Counted from the stretch's first letter, positions 19,565-30,473 are shown. The stretch: 64,000 bases of DNA from Pectobacterium atrosepticum (GCA_019056595.1 CP036163.1:2108001-2172000); one strand, 5' to 3'. Program-made: numbers and translations. The notes: generated from the sequence alone by a model not told the origin.

Positions 19565-20290
19565 TTATTGCGTGCGCTGCAACTCAAATACGACATCCAC
19601 CTGATCGTCAAAGTGAATGGTTTGTTGTTCATACGTTTGCGCTGCTTCGCTTTGTGCTGCCGCATCTGCTGTTTTAAACATCCGTGCCATTGGCATCGGC
19701 TGATAGTTGGCAACATGGTAGCGAACGCTGTAGATCGGTCCCAGCTTGGCGTTGAAGCCCTGTGCTAGCGATGCAGCCTGACTCGTCGCCTGTTCGATGG
19801 CTTTCTTACGCGCTTCATCACGATACGTTTCCGGGTTAGCAACGCCCAGTTCTACCGTGCGAATTTCATTCAGCCCTGATTTCAGCGCACCATCCAGCAG
19901 TTCGTTCAGTTTATCTAACTGACGCAGCGTCACTTCCACCTGACGCACCGCACGATAGCCTTTCAGCACTGAACCACCCGTTTTCAGATAATCATATTCT
20001 GGCTGCGTGCGTAAATTTGCAGCATTAATATCTTTTTTCTCAATGCCGTTTTTACCTAGAAAATCAAAATATTGTGCAACGCGAGCATCGACCTGCTTTT
20101 TCGCGTCCGCCGCATCCTTTGATGACACACTCACTTCAATTGCCAGACGCGCAATATCGGGTGTCGCGTCTACGCTGGATGTCCCCGACGTCACGATATG
20201 CGGGCCATCCGGCAGTTCCGCAGCCTGTGCGGCAATCGACACGCCACCAAACCCTACTGCGGCGGCCAGCGCCAGTGCATTGAGCTTCAT
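19565..20290 (-). CDS. yggE: SIMPL-domain periplasmic protein, oxidative stress defence (YggE)
   Basis: Exported protein of 241 residues with one SIMPL (DUF541) domain, linked in E. coli to lower reactive oxygen levels. Its biochemical role is unknown. A signal peptide (MKLNALALAAAVGFGGVSIAAQA) ends near residue 23. The domain begins PDGPHIVTSGTSSVDATPDIARL and includes the KKDINAANLRTQPEYDY and GYRAVRQVEVTLR stretches. The start at 20290 is used because it matches the family. Three in-frame starts lie just upstream, up to 20305. Same strand as argO but with a 190-bp gap upstream. Confidence 0.93.
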   Translation of the reverse strand: MKLNALALAAAVGFGGVSIAAQAAELPDGPHIVTSGTSSVDATPDIARLAIEVSVSSKDAADAKKQVDARVAQYFDFLGKNGIEKKDINAANLRTQPEYDYLKTGGSVLKGYRAVRQVEVTLRQLDKLNELLDGALKSGLNEIRTVELGVANPETYRDEARKKAIEQATSQAASLAQGFNAKLGPIYSVRYHVANYQPMPMARMFKTADAAAQSEAAQTYEQQTIHFDDQVDVVFELQRTQ

Positions 20291-20495
20291 CATACCTCGC
20301 TTCACACTCTCTCCTTACTTATGTTTCGTCACGCATGTGGCTCAGCGGATTTATCCTGCTTCGGCACAGCATGTTCCAGAATGAAAGATACAAGAAGGGT
20401 ATCTTTTACCAGACAACATAACGTATTACTGACTCCACACAATATAGGTGAATTTCTGAAACGCAGCGTAAAGCGGTGTTATTTATTTCTAACCA

Positions 20496-21110
20496 CTATT
20501 GCCAGCCGTGACGCGCCAGCTGCAAAGCGATTCCCCACATCACCACACCGACAAAAAAGTTGATAACTCGCTGTACCCGAGGTGTATTCAGCCACGGTGC
20601 CAGCCAAGCTGCCAATAACGCCAGCGCAAAGAACCAAGTGAAGGAAGCGGTCATCGTCCCCAGCGCAAACCAGCGTCGGGCGTCATCCGCAAACTGGCTC
20701 CCCAAACTCCCCAAGACCACGAAAGTATCCAGATAAACATGGGGGTTAAGCCAGGTCACTGCCAACATAGTGGCAATAATCCGCCAGCGGCTCTGCTTCA
20801 TCACGTCAGCACTGGTTAGCGTAATATTCTTGCTGAAGGCCGTTTTCATTGCTCCCCAGCCGAACCAGAGCAAAAACGCAACGCCGCCCCAAGTCACCGC
20901 TCCTAACAATAACGAAGACTGGTTGAGCAACGCGCTACCGCCAAAAATACCCGCGCTAATCAACACCATGTCACTCACGGCACATAGCAGCGCCACCATC
21001 AGGTGATACTGTCGGCGAATTCCCTGATTCATTACGAATGCATTCTGTGGACCCAGTGGCAGAATCATCGCTGCCCCTAACAGAACGCCCTGTAAATAGA
21101 CCGCCCACAT
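20496..21110 (-). CDS. argO: Arginine exporter ArgO (LysE family)
   Basis: Inner-membrane L-arginine exporter of 204 residues, LysE superfamily, with about six hydrophobic helices. The N-terminal [23 protein letters not shown] is diagnostic, and [21 protein letters not shown] carries the second conserved loop. It is regulated by ArgP with arginine as coactivator in E. coli, and argP is encoded 1 kb away. A 206-bp gap separates it from mscS on the same strand. About seven residues shorter than E. coli at the C-terminus. Confidence 0.95.
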   Translation of the reverse strand: MWAVYLQGVLLGAAMILPLGPQNAFVMNQGIRRQYHLMVALLCAVSDMVLISAGIFGGSALLNQSSLLLGAVTWGGVAFLLWFGWGAMKTAFSKNITLTSADVMKQSRWRIIATMLAVTWLNPHVYLDTFVVLGSLGSQFADDARRWFALGTMTASFTWFFALALLAAWLAPWLNTPRVQRVINFFVGVVMWGIALQLARHGWQ

Positions 21111-21316
21111 ACTTCTCTCCTACGCTATTTATTGTTGTCGCGAGGAGTTTATGAAAGCCGATTAAATAAGTGAAATTGAATATTCTAACGCTACATTAGG
21201 TACGCTAATGTGCTGAGGATGGAGGGGAGGAAATGTTAGTTGAGAGGACGATTTCTGACGATGCACCATGCCAATATCGGGACATGGTGCATACCTAGAG
21301 GCTTTTGTCAGCGAGT

Positions 21317-22177
21317 TTATTCTGGCTGTTTCGCTGCGGATTGTATGCTGTGCAGGTGCACATCCATCTGCGGATAAGGAATGCCAATACGGTGCTCATC
21401 CAGCACGCGTTTAAAGCTTTCTAACAGATCCCAGTACACCGCCTGCGCATTGCCGTTGGTCGTCCATACCCACACCACAAAATTCAGCGATGACGCCGCC
21501 ATTTCATTCAGGCGAATAGTGACGCCTTTGTCATGCTGGATACGCTCATCCGCCGCAACAATATCGCCCAATAGCTTTTTCACTACGTCAATATCGGCAT
21601 CATACGCCACGCCAACAATAATTTCGGTACGGCGATCCGGCTCACGCGAGCTGTTGATGATGTTGCCAGCGATGATCTTGCCATTTGGAACCACGATAAT
21701 TTTGCCATCAGACGTGCGCAGCGTTGTCGAGAAGATCTGCACCTGCGTGACCGTACCGGACACGCCGCCCAAATCCACCCATTCCCCAGTACGGAAAGGC
21801 CGGAAAATCACCAATAAAACGCCTGCGGCAAAGTTGGCTAACGACCCCTGTAATGCCAGACCAATAGCCAAGCCCGCAGCACCCAGCACGGCAATCACCG
21901 ATGCCGTCTGTACACCAACCCGACTCAATACTGCAATCAGTGTGAACGCGATAATGCCATAGCGAACCAGCGCAGACAGGAAATCTGCCACGGTTGAATC
22001 GATAGAACGGTTAATCATCAGTTTATTAATGGTGCCGGAGACTATCCGTGCGATCACCAGACCAACGATGAGGATCACTAATGCTGCAACAATATTCACG
22101 GCATACTGCAAAAACAAGTCCTGATGAGTCACCAACCAGTTCCCTGCCTGATCCAAACCCGTATTAAGTTCTTCCAT
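21317..22177 (-). CDS. mscS: Small-conductance mechanosensitive channel MscS
   Basis: Inner-membrane channel, homoheptamer, that opens on hypo-osmotic shock to release solutes. 286 residues, as in E. coli. Three membrane helices (about 28-55, 65-88 and 96-128). The pore-lining TM3 is [21 protein letters not shown] with its alternating small residues, followed by the beta domain start [18 protein letters not shown]. The C-terminal cage domain ends near HLHSIQ. It is 122 bp upstream of the fbaA terminator on the same strand. No oddity. Confidence 0.96.
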   Translation of the reverse strand: MEELNTGLDQAGNWLVTHQDLFLQYAVNIVAALVILIVGLVIARIVSGTINKLMINRSIDSTVADFLSALVRYGIIAFTLIAVLSRVGVQTASVIAVLGAAGLAIGLALQGSLANFAAGVLLVIFRPFRTGEWVDLGGVSGTVTQVQIFSTTLRTSDGKIIVVPNGKIIAGNIINSSREPDRRTEIIVGVAYDADIDVVKKLLGDIVAADERIQHDKGVTIRLNEMAASSLNFVVWVWTTNGNAQAVYWDLLESFKRVLDEHRIGIPYPQMDVHLHSIQSAAKQPE

Positions 22178-22245
22178 TTAAAAGCTCCTGTTTTTTAATC
22201 ACTGGGAAAGCATAACGTCCACCACTGAAACCGCAACATCGCCCC

Positions 22246-22273
22246 AAAAATTAAGGCTCCCGCAGGAGCCTTA
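22246..22273 (-). terminator. fbaA terminator
   Basis: Reverse-strand stem TAAGGCTCC/GGAGCCTTA (9 bp, loop TGCG) followed by ATTTTTGG, 26 bases after the fbaA stop. Confidence 0.88.
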
Positions 22274-22299
22274 GCATCAAACTATGTCTGTCGTCTTAC

Positions 22300-23376
22300 T
22301 CAGAGCACATCAACAGCATTGAGCTCTTTGAAGGCTTGTTCCAGACGAGCAACCATGCTTGTCTGGGCGGAACGCAGCCACACACGTGGATCATAGTATT
22401 TCTTGTTCGGCTGATCGTCGCCTTTCGGGTTGCCCAATTGAGCTTGCAGATAGGCTTCGTTTTCTTTGTAGTATTTCAGGATACCTTCCCACGTTGCCCA
22501 CTGGGTGTCGGTATCAATGTTCATTTTCACTACGCCGTAGCTGACCGAATCTTTGATTTCCTGAGCGCTGGAACCAGAACCACCGTGGAACACGAAATCC
22601 AGGCTGTTGTGTGGCAGGTTATGTTTCTTGGAAACATATTCCTGAGAATCACGCAGGATGGTCGGGGTCAGCTTCACGTTACCTGGCTTGTATACGCCAT
22701 GCACGTTACCGAAAGAGGCGGCGATAGTGAAACGTGGGCTAATCGCGTTCAGTTTGGTGTACGCGTAATCAACATCTTCTGGCTGGGTGTACAGAGCAGA
22801 AGCGTCCATGTGGCTGTTATCCACGCCGTCTTCTTCACCACCAGTGCAACCCAGTTCGATTTCCAGGGTCATATCGATTTTGGCCATACGCGCCAAATAT
22901 TTAGAACAAATTTCGATGTTCTCTTCCAGAGACTCTTCAGACAGGTCAATCATGTGAGAAGAGAACAGCGGTTTGCCGGTAGCAGCAAAGTGTTTTTCAC
23001 CCGCGTCCAGCAGGCCATCGATCCACGGCAGCAGTTTTTTCGCACAATGGTCAGTGTGAAGAATTACCGGAATGCCGTAATGCTCAGCCATTTGGTGCAC
23101 ATGATGAGCGCCAGAAATCGCACCCAAAATTGCCGCCTGCTGGCCTTCTGCTTTCAGACCTTTACCCGCGGTGAATGCTGCGCCGCCGTTAGAGAACTGA
23201 ACGATTACCGGCGCGCGCACTTTGGCTGCAGCTTCCAGCACAGCATTGATTGAGTCGGTACCGACACAGTTCACTGCTGGCAAAGCGAATTTGTTTTCTT
23301 TTGCTACTGCGAAAACTTTCTGAACGTCATCACCAGTGATGACACCGGGTTTTACGAAATCAAAAATTTTAGACAT
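22300..23376 (-). CDS. fbaA: Class II fructose-bisphosphate aldolase
   Basis: Zinc-dependent aldolase of glycolysis and gluconeogenesis, splitting fructose-1,6-bisphosphate into the two triose phosphates. 358 residues. Zinc ligands are in VILHTDHCAKKLLPW (His and Asp near 108-110) and LDFVFHGGSGSS, and a further histidine is in FGNVHGVYKPG. It is the last gene of the epd-pgk-fbaA cluster. The 137-bp gap to pgk contains a stem (23431-23472) that could be a processing site or a separate leader. Terminator downstream. G+C by hand over 22801-22980 is 86/180. Confidence 0.97.
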   Translation of the reverse strand: MSKIFDFVKPGVITGDDVQKVFAVAKENKFALPAVNCVGTDSINAVLEAAAKVRAPVIVQFSNGGAAFTAGKGLKAEGQQAAILGAISGAHHVHQMAEHYGIPVILHTDHCAKKLLPWIDGLLDAGEKHFAATGKPLFSSHMIDLSEESLEENIEICSKYLARMAKIDMTLEIELGCTGGEEDGVDNSHMDASALYTQPEDVDYAYTKLNAISPRFTIAASFGNVHGVYKPGNVKLTPTILRDSQEYVSKKHNLPHNSLDFVFHGGSGSSAQEIKDSVSYGVVKMNIDTDTQWATWEGILKYYKENEAYLQAQLGNPKGDDQPNKKYYDPRVWLRSAQTSMVARLEQAFKELNAVDVL

Positions 23377-23430
23377 GTTACGTGTCCCGTTTCGTTGGCC
23401 GTGGAGGGGTTAAAGAAATCGATGTTAAAT

Positions 23431-23479
23431 CGACAGGTTGTCCCAACACGATATTGTGATAACTACCTGTCGAGACAAC
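23431..23479 (-). other. Stem-loop in the pgk-fbaA intergenic region
   Basis: CGACAGGT (23431-23438) can pair with ACCTGTCG (23465-23472), and the neighbouring GTTGTC with GACAAC, giving alternative stems around a 26-base loop. It lies in the leader of fbaA. In E. coli this intergenic region is an mRNA processing and promoter site, so a role in differential expression is plausible but inferred. Confidence 0.45.
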
Positions 23480-23513
23480 CACAGGAAAGGGAAAAAGCAC
23501 CCCTTACCTTAAA

Positions 23514-24677
23514 TTACTGCTTGGCGCGTTCTTCCAGCATAACGACTGCTGGCAGTTTTTTCCCTTCAACGAACTCCAGGAATGCGCCACCACCAGTAGA
23601 AATGTAGGAGATCTTGTCTGCAATACCAAACAGATCGATCGCAGCTAGCGTATCGCCGCCACCTGCGATAGAGAATGCGTCGCTATCCGCGATAGCACGA
23701 GCGATAATCTCGGTTCCTTTACGGAAATTCGGGAATTCGAAGACGCCAACTGGGCCATTCCACAGGATGGTTTTGGCATTCTTCAGAATTTCAGCCAAAC
23801 GCTCAGCGGAAACATCTCCCAGATCAAGAATCTGCTCTTCGTCTTTAATTTCCGTAACAGACTTCAGCGTTGCAGCAGCAGTTTCAGAGAACTCTGACGC
23901 TACACGCACATCGCTCGGAACAGGAATATCACACGTTTCCAGCAGCTTTTTCGCTTCAGAAATCAGGTCTGCTTCATACAGGGACTTACCTACATTGTGG
24001 CCTTGTGCGGCAACAAAGGTATTGGCGATACCGCCACCCACGATCAGCTGATCGGCGATTTTAGACAGTGAATCCAGTACGGTCAGTTTGGTAGAAACTT
24101 TAGAACCGCCCACAATGGCGACCATCGGACGGGCTGGTTTGCTCAGTGCTTTACCCAGCGCTTCCAGCTCACCAAACAGCAGCGGGCCCGCACAAGCGAT
24201 AGTGGCAAATTTACCTACGCCGTGGGTTGAAGCCTGTGCACGGTGCGCCGTACCGAAGGCGTCCATCACGAACACATCGCACAGTGCCGCGTATTTCTTG
24301 GAGAGCACTTCGTCGTCTTTCTTCTCGCCTTTGTTAAAGCGGACGTTTTCCAGTACAACCAGCTCGCCTTCGGCGACATCAACACCATCTAGGTAGTCTT
24401 TCGCCAGACGTACGGGAGAAGAGAGTTTCTCTTTCAGGTAGTCAACAACAGGCAGCAGAGAAAAATCTTCGTTGTACTCGCCTTCGGTCGGACGTCCCAA
24501 GTGGGAAGTGACCATAACGCGAGCGCCTTGTTTCAGAGCGATTTCGATGGTCGGCAGAGAGGCACGGATGCGCGCATCAGACGTCACTTTCCCTTCTTTT
24601 ACTGGTACGTTCAGATCCGCACGAATAAGAACACGTTTACCAGCCAGATCCAGATCGGTCATCTTAATTACAGACAT
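23514..24677 (-). CDS. pgk: Phosphoglycerate kinase
   Basis: Glycolytic kinase transferring phosphate from 1,3-bisphosphoglycerate to ADP. 387 residues, the E. coli length. The N-terminal substrate domain has [12 protein letters not shown] and the basic patch [12 protein letters not shown]. The nucleotide domain has [16 protein letters not shown] and the C-terminal [16 protein letters not shown]. Preceded by epd with a 72-bp gap and followed by fbaA: the standard enterobacterial glycolytic operon. Expected control by Cra from the site upstream of epd plus internal promoters. Confidence 0.97.
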   Translation of the reverse strand: MSVIKMTDLDLAGKRVLIRADLNVPVKEGKVTSDARIRASLPTIEIALKQGARVMVTSHLGRPTEGEYNEDFSLLPVVDYLKEKLSSPVRLAKDYLDGVDVAEGELVVLENVRFNKGEKKDDEVLSKKYAALCDVFVMDAFGTAHRAQASTHGVGKFATIACAGPLLFGELEALGKALSKPARPMVAIVGGSKVSTKLTVLDSLSKIADQLIVGGGIANTFVAAQGHNVGKSLYEADLISEAKKLLETCDIPVPSDVRVASEFSETAAATLKSVTEIKDEEQILDLGDVSAERLAEILKNAKTILWNGPVGVFEFPNFRKGTEIIARAIADSDAFSIAGGGDTLAAIDLFGIADKISYISTGGGAFLEFVEGKKLPAVVMLEERAKQ

Positions 24678-24749
24678 GGTGAATCCTCTTGTTGATTCTC
24701 TTTTAAAGTTGCTTGAGCGAGATAGCGACCCCTGATCGCCACCGTCGTA

Positions 24750-25766
24750 CTAGAAACCGCAGGCCGCCATCGCACGTGTTGTATCCAACATCCGGTTGGC
24801 AAAGCCCCATTCGTTATCGCACCAGACCAATGTTTTAATCAGATGCTGACCACTGACCCGTGTCTGCGTGCCATCGACAATGGCACTGTGCGGATCGTGG
24901 TTAAAATCAGCTGACACTAATGGCAACTCAGTATAATCAACTATACCACGAAACGACTCATGCGCTGATTTTTGCAATAGTGCATTAATTTCATTCACAT
25001 TTACGGCTTTCCTGACGCTGACGCTCAGGTCAATTGCCGTGACGTTAATCGTCGGCACCCGCACCGAGATCGCCTCAAAGCGATCAACAAACTGTGGAAA
25101 AATACGGGTGATCCCCGCCGACAGTTTAGTATCTACCGGAATGATCGACTGGCTGGCAGCGCGAGTACGCCGCAGATCGTGATGATAAGCATCGATCACC
25201 GGTTGATCGTTCATCGATGAGTGAATCGTCGTCACCGTACCATTCTCAATACCGAAGGCATCATCCAGCAGCTTGATCACCGGGATAATACAGTTGGTTG
25301 TGCAGGACGCATTGGAAACAATGCGATGTCCGCTTTCCAACCGATCGTGATTGACGCCAAACACCACCGTGGCATCCAAATCCGTCGTTCCCGGATGAGA
25401 AAACAGCACTTTCTTCGCACCTGCCGCCAGATGGGCTTCCCCATCTTCTCGGCTACCGTAGACACCACTGCAATCCAGTACGATATCTACACCGAGTTCT
25501 CGCCAGGGCAACTGCTGGATCTCTACCTGATGCAACAGGCGAATATCGTCATCACCGACATAAAGCTGATCGCACTCCTGACGAACATCCCACGAAAAAC
25601 GGCCGTGACTGGAGTCATACTTGAGCAAATGCGCCATGCCTTCCGCGCTCGCTAGCTCGTTAATCGCCACCACGGTAATCTCGGCTCGGCGGCCCGATTC
25701 ATACAATGCACGTAAAACACTGCGGCCTATGCGGCCAAAACCGTTTATCGCAATACGGATCGTCAT
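24750..25766 (-). CDS. epd: Erythrose-4-phosphate dehydrogenase
   Basis: GAPDH-like enzyme oxidising erythrose-4-phosphate to 4-phosphoerythronate, feeding pyridoxal phosphate synthesis. 338 residues. The NAD-binding start is [23 protein letters not shown]. The catalytic cysteine is in SNASCTTNC (about residue 155) and the catalytic histidine lies about 25 residues later. The residue pattern around the nucleotide site follows Epd rather than GapA, and it sits at the head of epd-pgk-fbaA. A near-perfect Cra palindrome lies about 107 bp upstream. Confidence 0.95.
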   Translation of the reverse strand: MTIRIAINGFGRIGRSVLRALYESGRRAEITVVAINELASAEGMAHLLKYDSSHGRFSWDVRQECDQLYVGDDDIRLLHQVEIQQLPWRELGVDIVLDCSGVYGSREDGEAHLAAGAKKVLFSHPGTTDLDATVVFGVNHDRLESGHRIVSNASCTTNCIIPVIKLLDDAFGIENGTVTTIHSSMNDQPVIDAYHHDLRRTRAASQSIIPVDTKLSAGITRIFPQFVDRFEAISVRVPTINVTAIDLSVSVRKAVNVNEINALLQKSAHESFRGIVDYTELPLVSADFNHDPHSAIVDGTQTRVSGQHLIKTLVWCDNEWGFANRMLDTTRAMAACGF

Positions 25767-25871
25767 GGCGTTCCTTGTGGTTCCTTATGTCATGGCAGGT
25801 ATACCCAACGCATAGAATATACCCTTCTTAGACACCAGAGAACCCCTGGAAAAACGCCGTCAGCACAACAA

Positions 25872-25885
25872 CTGAAACGCTTCAG
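25872..25885. promoter_or_regulatory. Cra (FruR) binding site upstream of epd-pgk-fbaA
   Basis: CTGAAACGCTTCAG is a 14-bp near-perfect palindrome and contains TGAAACGCTTCA, 11 of 12 matching the Cra palindrome TGAAACGTTTCA. Cra represses epd/pgk in E. coli when fructose-1-phosphate is absent. The remaining bases of this 313-bp gap (25767-26079) hold the epd promoter region and the tktA terminator. Confidence 0.75.
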
Positions 25886-26023
25886 CTAGAATAAACGAAT
25901 TAACGCATAAAAGAAATATTCTCGTCTGGCACACGCGAGAAGAGTGACCTGCGTCATAAAAATAAAAAATCTGGACTTGGGGATCTAACAAAATGTGTCG
26001 AGCGGTAGGGACAAATTAAAGAT

Positions 26024-26054
26024 GAAAAAAAGCCGCCAATGTTAGCTGACGGCT
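26024..26054 (-). terminator. tktA terminator
   Basis: Reverse-strand hairpin AGCCGTCAGC-TAAC-ATTGGCGGCT followed by seven Ts, about 25 bases after the tktA stop. Confidence 0.85.
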
Positions 26055-26079
26055 TCTCATATCAGGATTAGAGGCGTGA

Positions 26080-28074
26080 TTACTTAAGCAGCGCCTGCGC
26101 TTTTTCGACCACGTTATCGACAGTGAAGCCAAACGCTTCGAACAGCAGCTCAGCCGGCGCAGATTCACCGAAGCTTGTCATACCGACAATCGCGCCGTTC
26201 AGGCCGACGTACTTGAACCAGTAGTCTGCGATACCCGCTTCAATGGCCACGCGCGCCGATACCGCTTTCGGCAGCACAGCTTCACGATAGGCCGCGTCCT
26301 GCTTGTCGAACGCATCCGTTGACGGCATGGACACCACGCGCACCTTGCGGCCAGCGGCTGTCAGCTTGTCATACGCACCGACAGCCAGTTCGACTTCAGA
26401 ACCGGTGGCAATCAGGATGAGTTCCGGCTGGCCGTCGCTGTCTTTCAGCACGTACCCGCCTTTCACCACGTTCGCCAGCTGTTCAGCGGTACGCGTCTGC
26501 TGCGCCAGATTCTGACGCGACAGGATAAGTGACGTCGGGCCGTCCTGACGCTCAATCGCGTATTTCCACGCCACCGCGGTTTCCACCTGGTCTGCCGGAC
26601 GCCAGTTGCTCATGTTCGGCGTTACGCGCAGGCTGGCCAGCTGTTCAACCGGCTGGTGCGTCGGGCCGTCTTCGCCCAGACCGATGGAGTCGTGGGTGTA
26701 GACGTAGATGCTGCGGATTTTCATCAGCGCCGCCATACGCACGGCGTTACGCGCGTATTCCACAAACATCAGGAAAGTCGCGGTGTACGGCACAAAGCCA
26801 CCGTGCAGCGCAATCCCGTTGGCAATGGCGGTCATACCGAACTCGCGCACACCGTAGTGGATATAGTTACCCGCGTGGTCTTTATCCAGCGATACCGAGC
26901 CGGACCAGATGGTCAGGTTGCTCGGGGCCAGGTCGGCAGAGCCGCCCAGGAATTCCGGCAGCAGTTTGCCGTAGGCTTCCAGCGCGTTCTGTGACGCTTT
27001 ACGGCTGGCGATTTTCGCCGGATTGGCCTGCAAATCCTCGATAAATTTCTGTGCATCTGCCTGCCAGTGGGTCGGCAGTTCACCGCCGGTACGGCGTGTG
27101 AATTCGGCAGCCAGTTCAGGGTACGCGCTGGCGTAGGCAGCAAATGCCTCATCCCAGGCCGCTTCCTTACGCTGACCGGCCGGTTTGGCGTCCCAGGCGG
27201 CATAAATATCCGCCGGAATATCAAACGGCGCGTGCGTCCAGCCCAGCTGTTCGCGGGAAGCCGCGACTTCCGCCTCGCCCAGCGGTGCACCGTGCGAGTC
27301 GTGCGTGCCGGCCTTGTTCGGTGAACCGAAGCCAATCACGGTTTTGCACATCAGCAGCGACGGTTTATCGGTCACCAACTGAGCTTCGCCGATAGCGCGT
27401 TTGATGGCGTCCGCATCGTGACCGTCCACGCCGCGCACCACGTGCCAGCCGTAGGCTTCAAAGCGGGCGGCGGTATCGTCGGTAAACCAGCCTTCTACGT
27501 GACCGTCGATGGAGATGCCGTTGTCATCATAAAACGCGGTCAGTTTGCCGAGCTTCATGGTGCCTGCCAGCGAGCAGACTTCGTGAGAAATCCCTTCCAT
27601 CATGCAGCCGTCACCGAGGAAGGTGTAGGTGTGATGGTTAACAATGTCGTGGCCCGGGCGGTTGAACTGCGCCGCCAGCGTGCGCTCGGCAATCGCCATA
27701 CCGACCGCATTGGCAACACCCTGACCCAGCGGGCCGGTGGTGGTTTCAACGCCGGCGGTGTAGCCGTATTCAGGGTGACCCGGAGTTTTGGAATGCATCT
27801 GACGGAAGTTTTTCAGTTCTTCAATCGGCAGGTCGTAGCCGGAGAGATGCAGCAGGCTGTAAATCAGCATGGACGCATGACCGTTGGACAGCACGAAGCG
27901 GTCGCGGTTGGCCCAGTTGGGGTTGGCCGGATTATGGTTAAGATAATCACGCCACAGCACTTCGGCGATATCGGCCATGCCCATCGGTGCGCCCGGGTGA
28001 CCGGATTTGGCTTTCTGCACCCCATCCATGCTCAGCGCGCGGATAGCATTGGCAAGTTCTTTACGAGAGGACAT
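26080..28074 (-). CDS. tktA: Transketolase
   Basis: Thiamine diphosphate enzyme of the non-oxidative pentose phosphate pathway, moving two-carbon units between sugar phosphates. 664 residues from ATG 28074, the start that gives [20 protein letters not shown]. Longer in-frame extension to 28197 is not family-like. Visible: [15 protein letters not shown], the ThDP motif [13 protein letters not shown] with the later DDNG, and [22 protein letters not shown]+C is high in the middle: 119/180 by hand over 27121-27300, against 86/180 for part of fbaA, while the ends look average. Divergent from loiP; the 410-bp gap shows no gene. Confidence 0.96.
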   Translation of the reverse strand: MSSRKELANAIRALSMDGVQKAKSGHPGAPMGMADIAEVLWRDYLNHNPANPNWANRDRFVLSNGHASMLIYSLLHLSGYDLPIEELKNFRQMHSKTPGHPEYGYTAGVETTTGPLGQGVANAVGMAIAERTLAAQFNRPGHDIVNHHTYTFLGDGCMMEGISHEVCSLAGTMKLGKLTAFYDDNGISIDGHVEGWFTDDTAARFEAYGWHVVRGVDGHDADAIKRAIGEAQLVTDKPSLLMCKTVIGFGSPNKAGTHDSHGAPLGEAEVAASREQLGWTHAPFDIPADIYAAWDAKPAGQRKEAAWDEAFAAYASAYPELAAEFTRRTGGELPTHWQADAQKFIEDLQANPAKIASRKASQNALEAYGKLLPEFLGGSADLAPSNLTIWSGSVSLDKDHAGNYIHYGVREFGMTAIANGIALHGGFVPYTATFLMFVEYARNAVRMAALMKIRSIYVYTHDSIGLGEDGPTHQPVEQLASLRVTPNMSNWRPADQVETAVAWKYAIERQDGPTSLILSRQNLAQQTRTAEQLANVVKGGYVLKDSDGQPELILIATGSEVELAVGAYDKLTAAGRKVRVVSMPSTDAFDKQDAAYREAVLPKAVSARVAIEAGIADYWFKYVGLNGAIVGMTSFGESAPAELLFEAFGFTVDNVVEKAQALLK

Positions 28075-28484
28075 GCTTGACTCCAGATCGGATTGAACGA
28101 ATGCCATTCCTGTATAATCCATATTATTCAACAAGTTAAACAGGAATGACAAAATAAATATGATTACAAATGTACATGAAAAATGTAGCGAATGCACATG
28201 GAACCGTGAGCAAAAAACAGGGATTTATCGGCTAACAAGTCAATGGCGGTTCTTTTATCAATTGTGCAGTTGATTGCAGCGCCATACGCCATGTTTTCCA
28301 GTGGGTTCACCTTTATCTACCGTACTTTTTTGGAACGCACGAAAACAAAACTCATTGCCTGTTGGCTATTGAAAAGAGTACAAATCAGATCTTCAGATCT
28401 ATTTCTCAATGCTGTTTTCGGGTAGTTTATAGCCGCTTTTCTTTCGTATTAAAAAACAAACACAATCGTAGGGAGATGATTTTT
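28075..28484. other. tktA-loiP divergent promoter region
   Basis: 410 bases with no supportable gene. It must contain the promoters of both flanking genes. A ribosome site GTAGGGAGATG precedes loiP. I could not place operators with confidence. Confidence 0.4.
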
Positions 28485-29237
28485 ATGGCAATTCGTTCTT
28501 CTGTACTGGCCCTGTGTGTAGCAACCTTGCTGACCGGCTGCCAGAATTTAAACACCAATACCTTAATGCAATCCGGCGCACAGGCTTTCCAAGCTGCAAC
28601 ACTCAGCGATGCTCAGGTTAAAGCGCTCAGCGACCAGTCCTGTGAACAAATGGATAAAGAAGCAAAGATTGCCCCTGCCGATAGCAAATACACGCAGCGC
28701 CTGAATAAAATTGCGGATGCGCTGGGCCACGATATCAACGGCACGCCAGCAAACTACAAAGTCTATCTAGAGAAGGATGTTAACGCCTGGGCAATGGCTA
28801 ACGGTTGCATCCGAGTATATAGCGGTCTGATGGACATGATGAACGACAATGAAGTGGAAGGCGTACTCGGCCACGAAATGGGCCACGTTGCGCTGGGACA
28901 CACGCGTAAAGCGATGCAGGTTGCCTATGCTGCGACTGCCGCACGGACCGCAATCGCCTCCGCTGGCGGCGTAGCAGCGTCATTATCGCAATCACAGTTA
29001 GCCGATCTGGGGGAAAAACTGGTTAATTCTCAATTCTCTCAATCCCAGGAAAGTCAGGCTGATGACTATTCCTTTGATTTGCTGAAGAAACGCGGCATCA
29101 ACCGGGAAGGTCTGGCGAGCAGCTTTGAGAAACTCGCCAAATTGGATGCTAGCCATGAGAGTAGCATGTTTGATTCCCACCCTTCCTCTGAAGGGCGCGC
29201 CAAACACATCCGTGAACGCATTACTGCCGAGAAATAA
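28485..29237 (+). CDS. loiP: M48-family metalloprotease lipoprotein LoiP (YggG)
   Basis: Outer-membrane lipoprotein metalloprotease of 250 residues, induced at low osmolarity in E. coli and working with the chaperone-like protease BepA. The signal sequence ends in the lipobox LLTGC (Cys19). The zinc site is GHEMGHVALGHTRKAM (HExxH near residue 130) with a downstream ESQADDYSFDLL third ligand. The start at ATG 28485 follows a good ribosome site; the upstream in-frame region from 28362 lacks family similarity. In E. coli speB lies between loiP and speA; it is missing here. Confidence 0.94.
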   Translation: MAIRSSVLALCVATLLTGCQNLNTNTLMQSGAQAFQAATLSDAQVKALSDQSCEQMDKEAKIAPADSKYTQRLNKIADALGHDINGTPANYKVYLEKDVNAWAMANGCIRVYSGLMDMMNDNEVEGVLGHEMGHVALGHTRKAMQVAYAATAARTAIASAGGVAASLSQSQLADLGEKLVNSQFSQSQESQADDYSFDLLKKRGINREGLASSFEKLAKLDASHESSMFDSHPSSEGRAKHIRERITAEK

Positions 29238-29842
29238 TCTCACACGCTGATTATTCGCAAAAAATGCGCACTGGGGCAATTGAAAAAATCTCAATTGCCC
29301 GCTAGTCATCCGACCACTATCATCCCCGTCATATTCGCTGTAAGCTGTTAAAAAACAGCGACCTTCAATCACCGCCATCATCACTATGATAGGATTTAAG
29401 AATTAATAGATATAAATAGATAGCTATTTTCAATCATATTTACCCTCCGTTCTCTTTTTAAGAAACGATACTCAGCAGATTTCCAGATGTAGGAACGCAA
29501 CTGAGAGAATGAATGCGGCGGTATACGGAAAAACAGGCAACCACGATTAACGCAGACATACACGTCGTAATAACAGTAAGGATGGATAACCCCATGTATT
29601 TAAAGATAGAAACAAACCAGTAAATCAAGCATACTATGTTAAACCAATAAAATTTCTTCCAGTTTAATCATATAGATATATGATAAAACCTGTTGCCGCT
29701 CCCGCAGGTTTCTCTAGAGGCTCCATCTTTTAGCGATTTAAATGCATTTCAGGATCGCAATTTCTTAATAACTGGATAACATCAGCAACGATTATTGGTT
29801 TGTGGCCACTTTCAGACAATAAACTCATATGTGTTAAAAATC
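29238..29842. other. AT-rich intergenic region downstream of loiP
   Basis: About 600 bases with no supportable gene. A hairpin GGGCAATTGA/TCAATTGCCC at 29274-29300 probably ends loiP, although no T-run follows. A second small stem (AACCTG/CAGGTT, 29689-29711) lies before the LuxR-type gene. I looked for remnants of speB here and saw none. Confidence 0.5.
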
Positions 29843-30460
29843 ATGGATGTGAGAATTTTCAGTAAATGCAATTTTACCACGGTAGGATTACGGGAAATCC
29901 TATCGAGTATTCCTATACTCTCGATAAAGCCCGTCAACAGGTTTACGCTGCAACAAGGAAAGAAAAAATGTATTTTCATCATTGACGGCAGTAGCGAGGG
30001 CTTTGAGGAATACTATGAGTCGATAAGAACTCACTTTTATAATATGGCGTCATCGTTCGTTATCATCAATAATTCCCCCAATCACCCCCCCGTGTGCATT
30101 GACGAAAAAACGATTCTTATTTCAAAGTCAGCAGCCATCGATTCGTTTTATAAATTACTCGATTTCGTCCACCTCCACGACCGCCGTTTATTCAGTCCCG
30201 TCAGGCTATCAAAATCTGAATATGCCGTATTCCAGTATTGGTGTGCGGGCTACACAGCGGAAGCGATTGCCGATCTCATCGGGTTAAATAAGAAATCAGT
30301 ACTGAACAGTAAATCAAGATTACTGAATAAATATGGCGTTCAGGATAAAAACTCTTTACTGCTTATTGCTAAAATTATCTTCAAAGACAACGTCATTGAA
30401 GAATTTGATTCCCTTCCAAAACCAGCAGCCGATATCAATATGATTAATTCGCTTATCTGA
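29843..30460 (+). CDS. LuxR-type helix-turn-helix regulator, function unknown
   Basis: About 205 residues from ATG 29843; an in-frame TTG start at 29795 would add 16. The C-terminal 65 residues are a GerE/LuxR DNA-binding domain: LSKSEYAVFQYWCAGYTAEA, then IGLNKKSVLNSKSRLLNKYG. The N-terminal part (MDVRIFSKCNFTTVGLREIL) resembles the degenerate receiver of RcsA/BglJ/FimZ-like regulators, with no complete phosphorylation site visible. Over 30301-30420 G+C is 37/120, far below its neighbours. It lies in the place of speB, between loiP and speA, and ends at a terminator shared with the facing speA. No good ribosome site. Target genes unknown. Confidence 0.75.
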   Translation: MDVRIFSKCNFTTVGLREILSSIPILSIKPVNRFTLQQGKKKCIFIIDGSSEGFEEYYESIRTHFYNMASSFVIINNSPNHPPVCIDEKTILISKSAAIDSFYKLLDFVHLHDRRLFSPVRLSKSEYAVFQYWCAGYTAEAIADLIGLNKKSVLNSKSRLLNKYGVQDKNSLLLIAKIIFKDNVIEEFDSLPKPAADINMINSLI

Positions 30461-30473
30461 TCGATAGACGAAA

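Noticed and set aside
22336-23253. 305-codon forward frame across fbaA
   Set aside because: Antisense shadow of a conserved aldolase gene with normal codon use; no family similarity.
27418-28080. 220-codon forward frame across tktA
   Set aside because: Antisense to transketolase; long only because of high G+C there.
29238-29794. Degraded speB
   Set aside because: No agmatinase motif could be read in any frame by eye.
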